Origin: UBA10110 sp964354145
GTDB lineage: Bacteria; Patescibacteriota; Kazan-3B-28; UBA10110
Direction of reading: 5' to 3'
DNA length: 17,898 bases
Assembly (NCBI GenBank): GCA_964354145.1
Contig: CAYGXX010000012.1
Coordinates: forward strand, 1 to 17,898
The notes under the pieces are model-generated. The model was not told the origin of the DNA. It did not search any database and saw only the letters and a list, made by a program, of their open reading frames with translations. Every line of letters begins with the position of its first letter. Within the stretch, counting starts at the first letter, position 1. Of the stretch, positions 1 to 4,461 are shown piece after piece. The translations under genes and the position numbers were made by a program.

Positions 1-242
1 AAATGGGGATTATAAGGCACTGGCTTGCCCCAGCCAAAACCGGCTATTAATAATACGATCGTACCAATGGGGTCTAGATGCGCCAGCGGATTCAAGGTCA
101 AGCGGCCGGACAACTTTGCTGTGGAATCCCCCATCCAAGTCGCCACCAAGGCATGAGAAAACTCATGCACCGTAATGGCAATAAGAATAGCAACGATAAT
201 AAATATCAGACTAGAGAAATTAGAAAGTGAGCTCAGTAGCAT
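1..242 (-). CDS. Site-2 protease, M50 family zinc metalloprotease (partial, C-terminus beyond the window)
   Basis: Translating the minus strand from the ATG at 242-240 gives an open frame running off the left edge (80 residues visible). Residues 1-24 are a hydrophobic membrane segment leading into HEFSH (about residues 26-30), the HExxH zinc and catalytic motif of M50 intramembrane proteases. After it come SGRLTLNPLAHLDPIGT and a GFGWGKPVP segment, both typical of the short prokaryotic S2P group related to SpoIVFB. Such enzymes cut transmembrane helices within the bilayer; the substrate here is unknown. The gene diverges from rpmB with about 60 bp between starts. The start has no strong Shine-Dalgarno sequence, but the hydrophobic N-terminus right before the motif is the expected family architecture. 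The second zinc ligand region (NPDG-type) lies beyond the window, so completeness cannot be judged. Confidence 0.93.
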   Translation of the reverse strand, partial: MLLSSLSNFSSLIFIIVAILIAITVHEFSHALVATWMGDSTAKLSGRLTLNPLAHLDPIGTIVLLIAGFGWGKPVPYNPH

Positions 243-251
243 AAAATTAGG

Positions 252-280
252 TTGCGAATTACTAAATAAGCTGGTAAACT
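252..280 (+). promoter_or_regulatory. Candidate promoter of rpmB
   Basis: TTGCGA at 252-257 and TAAACT at 275-280 are separated by 17 bp and lie 22 bp before the rpmB start. Each hexamer matches the sigma-70 consensus at four of six positions, so this is only a plausible call. It would give a leader of about 16 nt. Confidence 0.35.
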
Positions 281-302
281 TGGGAAAGTTAAAGAAAAGG
301 CT

Positions 303-512
303 ATGAGTAAAATTTGTACTATTTGCGGCAAAGGTAGGCAAACCGGGCACAATGTGAGCCACAGCAAGCGACGCACCCCGCATACTTGGCAACCCAACCT
401 GGCTAAAATAACGATCACCAAAAACGGTCGCCGGAAATCTGTGCTAGTCTGCGCGAAATGCCGGAAAGCTTTGTCCAAACCGCCAGTGAAATCGAAAAGA
501 GCTAAGACGTAA
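303..512 (+). CDS. rpmB: 50S ribosomal protein L28
   Basis: A 69-residue basic protein with the L28 layout. It opens MSKICTICGKGRQTGHNVSHS, carries the conserved RRTPHTWQPNL segment (23-33), and ends in a lysine/arginine-rich tail. Cys5/Cys8 and Cys50/Cys53 form two CxxC pairs, the zinc-binding version of L28. The protein is part of the large ribosomal subunit. It is transcribed away from the M50 protease gene. Its last 11 bases overlap the 3' end of the convergent metallo-hydrolase gene, so there is no room for a terminator outside coding sequence. The ATG at 303 directly precedes the conserved N-terminus, with a weak purine-rich stretch before it. Confidence 0.97.
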   Translation: MSKICTICGKGRQTGHNVSHSKRRTPHTWQPNLAKITITKNGRRKSVLVCAKCRKALSKPPVKSKRAKT

Positions 513-1140
513 CTCTATTCAATATAACCAACCTTGGCGGTTTCTCCAACTCAACCGGCGAGTGGATTTCCAATTTATCTAGATATTCTGGTGTGATGCC
601 CAGCTGGTTTATAAATTCCTCTGGACCGGCAAGGTCAATTTTTAATCCTGGTACCCTGTAGTGCATAGGAACGATAATTTTAGGCTGCAACAGGCGCACT
701 ACCTTAACCGCCTGGCTGATGTCCAAAGTATAATTTCCGCCAACGGGGATAAATAAAATATCTGCGCGACCAACCTGAGAGACTTGGATATCAGATAACG
801 CCGTGCCTAAATCGCCTAAATGCACCAAATTTATTCCTTCCGCTTCAAATTTAAAGATAATCACCTGCCCGCGCTGGGTACCTCCTTGTTCATCATGAGG
901 AGCCAGCCAGCCAGCGATTTTTATCTCCCCCGTCTGGTGAACTCCAGGAGTTTCAATAATCTGCTGGGCAGTAACCTTGGCTCTATTATTATGATCAAAA
1001 TGCTGGTGGCTAATAGTTAAAACGTCAGCTCGGAGTTGGGGCATAACAAAACCAACACCATCACCAAAAGGATCAGTTACAATAGTACCCTGCGCAGTTT
1101 TAATCTCAAAACATGATTGACCAAACCATTTAATTTCCAT
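502..1140 (-). CDS. Metallo-beta-lactamase-fold hydrolase, UlaG-like
   Basis: A 212-residue cytosolic protein of the MBL superfamily (Lactamase_B_3/UlaG-like group). The N-terminus MEIKWFGQSCFEIKT begins the first beta-strand. HQHFDH (His45, His47, Asp49, His50) is the HxHxDH metal-binding motif. A later His in APHDEQ, the Asp in HLGDLG, and the His in VPMHYR supply the other ligands. Members hydrolyse phosphodiester, lactone or related bonds; the substrate cannot be read from sequence. I chose the start at 1140 over an upstream in-frame ATG (1170) because GGAGG sits at 1150-1146 with good spacing and because the family motif starts right there. The 3' end overlaps rpmB by 11 bp, convergently. 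Confidence 0.93.
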   Translation of the reverse strand: MEIKWFGQSCFEIKTAQGTIVTDPFGDGVGFVMPQLRADVLTISHQHFDHNNRAKVTAQQIIETPGVHQTGEIKIAGWLAPHDEQGGTQRGQVIIFKFEAEGINLVHLGDLGTALSDIQVSQVGRADILFIPVGGNYTLDISQAVKVVRLLQPKIIVPMHYRVPGLKIDLAGPEEFINQLGITPEYLDKLEIHSPVELEKPPRLVILNRVTS

Positions 1141-1145
1141 AATTA

Positions 1146-1162
1146 CCTCCACATCCATTATA
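1146..1162 (-). promoter_or_regulatory. Ribosome binding site and possible -10 box of the MBL-fold gene
   Basis: On the minus strand a perfect TATAAT (1162-1157) is followed by GGAGG (1150-1146), which decides the start at 1140. No good -35 hexamer is seen 16-18 bp upstream, where a palindromic repeat lies instead. The RBS call is strong and the promoter call is weak. Confidence 0.5.
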
Positions 1163-1174
1163 GTTCTCACTACG

Positions 1175-1194
1175 CCTGCCTGCCGGTAGGCAGG
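1175..1194. repeat. 20-bp GC-rich palindrome, copy 1
   Basis: Matches CCTGCCTGCCGGCAGGCAGG at 19 of 20 positions. The same palindrome recurs at 1646-1665, 4212-4231 and 4466-4485, always outside protein genes. Directly after it stands TTCGAACTC, which resembles a tRNA T-loop, but no tRNA can be folded here. Confidence 0.85.
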
Positions 1195-1205
1195 TTCGAA
1201 CTCAT

Positions 1206-1348
1206 CCTTCGCCCAATTGGCTATGGAGGGCTATTGCAGTAATACGCTTCGAACGAAAGTGAGAAGTTACACTACGGTATAATATGAATTAGTTTGCCAG
1301 CTGGCGGAGCGGTGTGGTTTCCAACTTCGCCCATACGGGCTACGATGG
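1206..1348. repeat. Two copies of a short imperfect-palindrome repeat (CTTCGCCC ... GGCTA) and filler
   Basis: Copies at 1206-1231 and 1325-1348 share CTTCGCCC, a short variable centre, then GGCTA(C/T)G and (A/T)GG. A third and fourth member, in opposite orientation to each other, occur at 1528-1547 and 1688-1707. A GCCAGCTGGC palindrome (from about 1297) has a relative, CCGCCAACTGGCGG, near 1611-1630. No protein gene is supported between 1141 and 1398. A TATAAT at about 1276-1281 on the plus strand could serve tRNA-Gly but lacks a clear -35. Confidence 0.6.
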
Positions 1349-1398
1349 ACAGGCAATAACAGAACGCGACCTTCTCTCTGACCCTCCGTAGCAATTTT

Positions 1399-1472
1399 GC
1401 AGGTATAGTTTAGTGGTAAAATGCATCCTTCCCAAGGATGAGTCGCCGGTCCGATTCCGGTTACCTGCTCCA
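1399..1472 (+). tRNA. tRNA-Gly (anticodon CCC)
   Basis: It folds as a full cloverleaf. The acceptor is GCAGGTA/TACCTGC, the D-arm contains AGTGGTA, and the anticodon stem CATCC/GGATG closes the loop TTCCCAA (anticodon CCC). The T-stem is GCCGG/CCGGT, the discriminator is T and the CCA is encoded. The oddity is in the T-loop, which reads TCCGATT: position 55 is C instead of the near-universal T. The rest of the molecule is regular, so I call it a real gene. A sequencing error or early decay would also explain the C. Confidence 0.93.
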
Positions 1473-1522
1473 ACCTTCGCCACTTTGTTTGTGGCTTATT
1501 ATATTAAATAAAGCGAAGGTTG
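1471..1522. repeat. Inverted repeat starting on the tRNA-Gly CCA end
   Basis: CAACCTTCGC (1471-1480) is repeated in inverse as GCGAAGGTTG (1513-1522), a perfect 10-bp stem with an AT-rich loop of 32 nt. The left arm begins within the CCA of tRNA-Gly. It could end the transcript or guide 3' processing. There is no T-tract directly after the stem, so I do not call it an intrinsic terminator. Confidence 0.6.
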
Positions 1523-1527
1523 CCCTC

Positions 1528-1707
1528 CGTAGCTCGTAAGAGCGAAGGATGGGCAGGCTACGGTTGGCTATGCCACAAGCAAAATTGCGTAGGATGGGCC
1601 AAGGTTGATCCGCCATCCGCCAACTGGCGGAGACGGAGGGAGTTCCCAGCCTACCGGCAGGCAGGGATTCTCCTCGCTCGCTCCAAGCTTCGCTCTCACG
1701 AGCTACG
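1528..1707. repeat. Repeat-rich non-coding stretch bounded by inverted 20-mers
   Basis: The 20-mer at 1528-1547 is the reverse complement, at 19 of 20 positions, of the 20-mer at 1688-1707. A direct 18-bp repeat beginning GCTACG is found at 1557-1574 and 1702-1719 with one mismatch. Inside lie CCGCCAACTGGCGG (about 1617-1630) and a diverged copy of the 20-bp palindrome (1646-1665, 18 of 20). I see no believable gene: the plus-strand frame across it has no ribosome binding site and its translation is low-complexity. Confidence 0.65.
1646..1665. repeat. 20-bp GC-rich palindrome, copy 2 (diverged)
   Basis: Right half ACCGGCAGGCAGG identical to the consensus, two mismatches in the left half. Confidence 0.7.
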
Positions 1708-1727
1708 CTTGGCTATGCCGCTTTCTT

Positions 1728-1821
1728 CTCCTCCCCTTAAGATAAGGGGAGGATGGGAGGGGTTATATTGTTGTAGAGATGTGTCATAACTCCCCCTACC
1801 CCCTCTTATCTTAAGAGGGGG
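1728..1821. repeat. MITE-like hairpin element with palindromic arms
   Basis: The left arm (1728-1766) and right arm (1786-1821) are imperfect inverted copies of one another over more than 30 bp, ending at the centre in GGTTAT/ATAACT. Each arm is itself palindromic: CCCCTTAAGATAAGGGG in the left, CCCTCTTATCTTAAGAGGG in the right. The centre is about 19 bp, so the element could not code for anything. The form is that of a small non-autonomous palindromic element. No target-site duplication is obvious. Confidence 0.65.
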
Positions 1822-1871
1822 TACTGGCTGGAATTTCTGGTTACTCTTTTGAAAGAGTAACTAATAAAACC

Positions 1872-1899
1872 TTGACTGGGGGCTGTTTTTCCATATAGT
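1872..1899 (+). promoter_or_regulatory. Sigma-70-type promoter of the XRE regulator gene
   Basis: TTGACT (1872-1877) and TATAGT (1894-1899) with a 16-bp spacer predict a transcript start near 1906. This supports the translation start at 1952 over an in-frame ATG at 1907, which would coincide with the transcript end. Confidence 0.65.
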
Positions 1900-1951
1900 A
1901 AAGACATTGCCCGCCACCGATACTGGGCAAGAGAGGAGATGTACCTTATCG

Positions 1952-2170
1952 ATGAATTATGTACGGGATTACCGAATCAAAAAGCTCATGACTCAGAAGG
2001 AGTTGGCAAAAGCAAGCGGCGTGAGCCAGGTTACCATCAGTTTCATTGAGAATCAGCTCTCGGAGCCGATGGAGCTCACCAAGCAGAAACTCGCCCGGGC
2101 CCTGAAGGTCGCTCCGGAGAAGCTCTTCCCTCCGAAAAATCGGAGAAAGGAAAGGATCCCTGGCGACTAG
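1952..2170 (+). CDS. XRE-family helix-turn-helix transcriptional regulator
   Basis: A 72-residue protein that is almost only a Cro/C1-type HTH_3 domain. The recognition unit runs over residues 14-34 (TQKELAKASGVSQVTISFIE) and is followed by the typical LARALKVAPEKLF helix ending. It should bind an operator as a dimer; the target is unknown and autoregulation is common in such proteins. I chose the ATG at 1952 because the domain begins there, GAGAGGAG lies about 15 nt upstream, and the promoter at 1872-1899 leaves a 45-nt leader. It is a monocistronic unit with its own terminator. Codons are GC-ending (GAG, CTC, AAG) far more often than in neighbours such as tadA, which hints at transfer from a higher-GC donor. 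Confidence 0.9.
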   Translation: MNYVRDYRIKKLMTQKELAKASGVSQVTISFIENQLSEPMELTKQKLARALKVAPEKLFPPKNRRKERIPGD

Positions 2171-2196
2171 TGACCAGCCAACTCCGCCACACCTGC

Positions 2197-2230
2197 GCCC
2201 CAGATAGTACATTACTGGGGCTTTTTTATT
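2197..2230 (+). terminator. Rho-independent terminator after the XRE gene
   Basis: GCCCCAG (2197-2203) pairs perfectly with CTGGGGC (2215-2221) around an 11-nt loop, followed directly by six T (2222-2227). The T-tract contains the stop codon of the convergent zinc-ribbon gene. On the minus strand no T-tract follows, so it acts on the plus strand only. Confidence 0.9.
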
Positions 2231-2501
2231 TCCGCCAGCGCTTGAGTTTGGGAAGAAAATGGATGGTGAGCTCCAGGGCATGGTCCTCAGGTATACCTTG
2301 TATCCGAGCCATCATATTGGCTACTTTATCTATCATTTGGTCCATTGTGATATTCGGTTCAGTAAACTCGCCTTTCTGATAGCAATAACAGCAATATTCT
2401 TCATTTCTGCTGCCATCGGCATTAGTACCAAAATCCCGCGGCTTATTAAGTGGCATACTACAGCTCTGGCAAAACGGTCCTTGGAATATTTGATTATTCA
2501 T
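2226..2501 (-). CDS. Small zinc-ribbon protein (putative Zn_ribbon_2 type)
   Basis: A 91-residue protein matching the widespread putative zinc-ribbon family. CQSCSMPL (Cys11, Cys14) and FGTNADGS precede NEEYCCYCYQKGEFT (Cys37/38, Cys40), giving a four-cysteine zinc site. A helical tail beginning ITMDQMID follows, and the protein ends in a basic LPKLKRWRK. No biochemical role is established for this family that I can name with certainty. I prefer the ATG at 2501 to the in-frame TTG at 2510, since NNQIFQGPFCQSC is the usual distance to the first cysteines; the upstream GAGCG is a poor ribosome binding site. The tRNA-Ser-linked element ends 25 bp upstream. Confidence 0.88.
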   Translation of the reverse strand: MNNQIFQGPFCQSCSMPLNKPRDFGTNADGSRNEEYCCYCYQKGEFTEPNITMDQMIDKVANMMARIQGIPEDHALELTIHFLPKLKRWRK

Positions 2502-2526
2502 ATTGATCAACGCTCAATTAATACTG

Positions 2527-2710
2527 TGGCGGAAGCGAGAGGATATGGAACCTGTCGGAGCTTAGGTAAACCTCGCTCCTCCTCGGGCCCTTGCGGTTCC
2601 GACACAAACAAATAAATTTGTTTGTTGCCTCCACTACGGGAAAACTCCCGTTTTCCCGACCCTCTCCCAAGGTTCTAATCCTCTCGTACTAAAATATAAT
2701 ATTCAATTTT
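2527..2710 (-). mobile_element. tRNA-Ser-associated element S (184 bp, ends in a copy of the tRNA-Ser 3' end)
   Basis: Read on the minus strand from just after the tRNA-Ser CCA. First comes an AT-rich spacer of about 24 bp. Next is an inverted copy of the tRNA T-arm (AGAGGATTAGAACC, one mismatch), then a core, then AGGTTC and a direct copy of the last 18 nt of tRNA-Ser (2527-2544, identical to 2711-2728) that stops exactly at CCA. The core contains the hairpin CGGGAAAAC/GTTTTCCCG with a GGGA loop, a perfect AT palindrome (ACAAACAAAT/ATTTGTTTGT), and a GCAA-tetraloop hairpin. It is homologous to the element behind tRNA-Asp (6109-6299). It encodes no protein I can support. Confidence 0.75.
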
Positions 2711-2801
2711 TGGCGGAAGCGAGAGGATTCGAACCTCTGATACCGGAAACCGGTATAACGCTTTTCGAGAGCGCCGCCTTCAACCGCTCGGCCACGCTTC
2801 C
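2711..2801 (-). tRNA. tRNA-Ser (anticodon CGA)
   Basis: A 91-nt class II tRNA. The acceptor is GGAAGCG/CGCTTCC, and the anticodon stem GCGCT/AGCGT closes the loop CTCGAAA (anticodon CGA, reads UCG). The long variable arm is TATACCGG/CCGGTATC, the T-arm AGAGG TTCGAAT CCTCT, the discriminator G, and the CCA is encoded. It lies just after the terminator of the DUF218-like gene, so it should have its own promoter. Its 3' end is duplicated at 2527-2544. Confidence 0.97.
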
Positions 2802-2831
2802 ACAGGTTTATTATACTGGCAATGCAGGACG

Positions 2832-2858
2832 AAAAAAGACCCGCCCGAAAGCAGATCT
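2832..2858 (-). terminator. Rho-independent terminator of the DUF218-like gene
   Basis: On the minus strand AGATCTGC (2858-2851) pairs with GCGGGTCT (2844-2837) through eight pairs including two G-T wobbles, with a 6-nt loop. A run of T follows (2836-2832), 32 bp after the stop codon at 2890. Confidence 0.85.
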
Positions 2859-2889
2859 TCATAAATAGGATCAATGAACAGCTGGAAAC

Positions 2890-3411
2890 TTATCCCGCGA
2901 TTTTAGCGTATAGCCACATGGGCATACATCGGAGCGGGATTTCTCGCAGCCACCATGCCCAAGGGGAATGAGTCCTGGGGTGGGTAGATTCAGGACAGAA
3001 CCACCTATAGGGGTAATGACTCCTGAGAGGGACGGGGCAAGGATGAACAGAGATATCGCGTTGCTTACCCAATTTTCTCACCGCATATCGCGTGTCGCGG
3101 AGGGCCCGCGGCATGTGCGGTGGCGCAGCTACAACCACGATCTTCCCGACTCCATCGGCGACAGCTGCATTTACGGCCCACTTGGCTATCCGCAAGGTCG
3201 GCTGGGCCCCTGGTTCCGGCGTGATGTATTGAACCGGCTGGGAAACAGTAAAAAAGGGTATCCATACCTCTTTCTGGCTATAGGCGGAATAGATAGAGGA
3301 GAAGAGGGTGCGAGCATAACTACACGCTAATTCGGACAGATGTTCGTTTGACCGTATGGTGCTAGGAGCACCAAAGGCAAAAACGACTATGCCAACTCTG
3401 TTTTGGGACAC
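2890..3411 (-). CDS. DUF218/YdcF-like protein (tentative)
   Basis: A 173-residue frame with a GTG start. The start is secured by AAGGAGG at 3427-3421, nine bases upstream. N-terminal NRVGIVVFAFGAPS looks like a first Rossmann-type strand and loop. KIVVVAAPPHMPRALRDTRYAVRKLG (about 90-115) resembles the strand plus H-x-x-R-A-x-x-x-x-R-x-x-A helix of DUF218 (YdcF/SanA/ElyC) proteins. The tryptophan-rich SPWAWWLREIPL near the C-terminus also fits the end of such proteins. DUF218 members are mostly linked to envelope functions; the role here is unknown. There is no signal peptide. The frame is GC-rich compared with tadA, like the XRE gene. A possible promoter and a clear terminator make it a single-gene unit. 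Confidence 0.65.
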   Translation of the reverse strand: MSQNRVGIVVFAFGAPSTIRSNEHLSELACSYARTLFSSIYSAYSQKEVWIPFFTVSQPVQYITPEPGAQPTLRIAKWAVNAAVADGVGKIVVVAAPPHMPRALRDTRYAVRKLGKQRDISVHPCPVPLRSHYPYRWFCPESTHPRTHSPWAWWLREIPLRCMPMWLYAKIAG

Positions 3412-3420
3412 TCATCATCG

Positions 3421-3430
3421 CCTCCTTTTT
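3421..3430 (-). promoter_or_regulatory. Strong ribosome binding site deciding a GTG start
   Basis: AAAAAGGAGG on the minus strand, nine bases before GTG at 3411. Two ATG codons lie between them in another frame that soon stops, so GTG is the start. Confidence 0.8.
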
Positions 3431-3483
3431 GTATGTGTGATGGAGCAGCTGGCCTACCTGATTCGCAAAATGCAATAGATTCT

Positions 3484-3512
3484 AAACTATCACAAGAACC
3501 CATTGTTGTCAA
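3484..3512 (-). promoter_or_regulatory. Candidate promoter of the DUF218-like gene
   Basis: A perfect TTGACA (3512-3507) is followed after 17 bp by TAGTTT (3489-3484), a weak -10. The leader to the GTG start would be about 65 nt. Confidence 0.45.
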
Positions 3513-3615
3513 TGAAGTATCCTTCCTGGAAGCTAATTTTTCAAATCATAGTGGCGCATCCAGAAACAATGTCAAGCACTGAAATAAGTATTAAATTACT
3601 TACTAAATTATGTAA

Positions 3616-4065
3616 TTAATTACGTAATTTGTTAAAGAATTGCTGCATTAACTTTTTGGTTTCTCCGGCGTCACCAACCTTCTTTATCGCAAGCTTTGGG
3701 AATAGCTTGGCTAGCTGTTTTTGGGTGAGTCGGCTTTCCACTGAACCAAATTGGGGATCGGCCAAAAAATAAATCACTTCTTTGATGCGAGCATTAATGA
3801 TAGCGCCTAGACACATTAGGCAAGGTTCCAGATTAACTACCAATGTACAACCGCCCAGCCGCCAATCGCCCATTTTTTTAAAAGCTTGCTTCAGGGCCCT
3901 GACCTCGGCATGTTCCACCGCATCCTTTTTCGTGTGCGCTAAATTGTATCCCCTACCGATAATCTGCCCGGATTTGTCTACCACAATCGCGCCCACCGGA
4001 ATCTCTTTTTTCTGAAACGCCTTTTGGGCTAATTTAAAAACTTCTAATTGATACTGTTTGTCCAT
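3616..4065 (-). CDS. tadA: tRNA-specific adenosine deaminase TadA
   Basis: A 149-residue protein of the cytidine/deoxycytidylate deaminase fold. IPVGAIVVD (22-30) opens the domain. HAEVRAL (His52, Glu54) gives the zinc ligand and proton shuttle. NLEPCLMCLGAI (Cys82, Cys85) gives the other two zinc ligands. ADPQFG..ES is the TadA-type strand after the PCxxC helix. The enzyme converts A34 to inosine in tRNA-Arg(ACG), so one tRNA can read CGU, CGC and CGA. Length and motifs are those of an intact TadA. The tRNA-Pro gene ends 13 bp before its ATG on the same strand, suggesting co-transcription. No good ribosome binding site is seen. Confidence 0.96.
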   Translation of the reverse strand: MDKQYQLEVFKLAQKAFQKKEIPVGAIVVDKSGQIIGRGYNLAHTKKDAVEHAEVRALKQAFKKMGDWRLGGCTLVVNLEPCLMCLGAIINARIKEVIYFLADPQFGSVESRLTQKQLAKLFPKLAIKKVGDAGETKKLMQQFFNKLRN

Positions 4066-4078
4066 AAGATTTGTTGAG

Positions 4079-4153
4079 TGGTCGGGGCGGCGGGAATCGA
4101 ACCCACAATCTCATCCACCCGAAGGATGCGCCTTACCGTTAGGCCACGCCCCG
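4079..4153 (-). tRNA. tRNA-Pro (anticodon CGG)
   Basis: 75 nt. The acceptor is CGGGGCG/CGCCCCG, the D-arm GGCCTAACGGTAAGGC, and the anticodon stem CATCC/GGATG closes the loop TTCGGGT (anticodon CGG). The T-arm is GTGGG TTCGATT CCCGC, the discriminator A, and the CCA is encoded. It lies 13 bp upstream of tadA on the same strand. Confidence 0.97.
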
Positions 4154-4205
4154 ATCATGCAATCTTCGCTTTCAATAAGCTGCAGTTTATCCGATGGGCA
4201 TCGGA

Positions 4206-4251
4206 GCGCGCCCTGCCTGCCGGCAGGCAGGTGCCACTGCGCTACACCCCG
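4206..4251 (-). pseudogene. Broken tRNA-like 5' half with the palindrome in its D-loop
   Basis: On the minus strand CGGGGTG TA GCGC AGTGGCA looks like a tRNA acceptor strand plus D-arm start, of the tRNA-Pro type. The 20-bp palindrome (4212-4231) follows, then GCGC, which could close the D-stem. No proper anticodon arm or T-arm follows: the next hairpin, TCCGA/TCGGA, has a 6-nt loop, and no TTCRA is seen. I call it a tRNA remnant, not a working tRNA. Confidence 0.5.
4212..4231. repeat. 20-bp GC-rich palindrome, copy 3
   Basis: An exact CCTGCCTGCCGGCAGGCAGG, located inside the tRNA-like remnant 4206-4251. Confidence 0.9.
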
Positions 4252-4277
4252 CCTGGCGTCCCCGCGAGGAATTTCAT

Positions 4278-4379
4278 CCCGTTAGATGTGGTCCTCTCGG
4301 CAGGAATCGAACCCGCATCGTTCGCTTAGGACGCGACTGCTCTATCCATTGAGCTACGAGAGGTGACACATCTAACGGG
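4278..4379. repeat. 13-bp perfect inverted repeat enclosing tRNA-Arg
   Basis: CCCGTTAGATGTG (4278-4290) and CACATCTAACGGG (4367-4379) flank the tRNA-Arg gene. The arm on the 3' side of the tRNA contains part of its CCA, so in the transcript the leader can pair with CCA plus trailer and extend the acceptor stem. The outer CCCGTTAG is shared with the repeat at 4673-4772. Confidence 0.8.
4289..4363 (-). tRNA. tRNA-Arg (anticodon CCT)
   Basis: 75 nt. The acceptor is CCTCTCG/CGAGAGG, the D-arm GCTCAATGGATAGAGC, and the anticodon loop GTCCTAA (anticodon CCT, reads AGG). The T-arm is GCGGG TTCGATT CCTGC, the discriminator A, and the CCA is encoded. The pair 27-43 in the anticodon stem is a G-A mismatch; the other four pairs are regular. 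Confidence 0.95.
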
Positions 4380-4393
4380 ACAAGCCTCGCACC

Positions 4394-4461
4394 AATCCCT
4401 CCTCAATTTTCGGCTGAATTACAGAGTTACTTGCTAATGCGCACAAAATTGGGGAGGGACT
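4394..4461. repeat. 17-bp inverted repeat (long hairpin)
   Basis: 4394-4410 and 4445-4461 pair over 17 positions with one mismatch and one G-T pair (core CCTCCTCAATTTT), around a 34-nt loop. It directly follows the tRNA-like remnant at 4461-4506 on the minus strand and precedes tRNA-Arg. No T-tract follows, so a terminator role is not supported. Confidence 0.7.

Noticed and set aside
1267..1473. Minus-strand frame over tRNA-Gly
   Set aside because: Antisense of a tRNA, with no family features.
1520..1789. Plus-strand 89-codon frame
   Set aside because: Runs through stacked palindromic repeats and the MITE-like arm; no ribosome binding site and a low-complexity product.
1141..1900. A CRISPR array
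   Set aside because: The repeats differ in family, orientation and spacing; there are no evenly spaced direct repeats with unique spacers and no cas genes.
2259..2615. Plus-strand 118-codon frame opposite the zinc-ribbon gene
   Set aside because: Shadow of the zinc-ribbon gene that continues into element S; the minus-strand protein has clear family motifs.
2968..3330. Plus-strand frame opposite the DUF218-like gene
   Set aside because: The minus-strand frame has a strong ribosome binding site, a promoter candidate and a terminator; the plus frame has none.
4058..4329. Two overlapping plus-strand frames reading REESNPQSHPPEG-like and AGIEPTISST-like peptides
   Set aside because: They are antisense to tRNA-Pro and tRNA-Arg and pass through the 20-bp palindrome (LPAGRQV); spurious.
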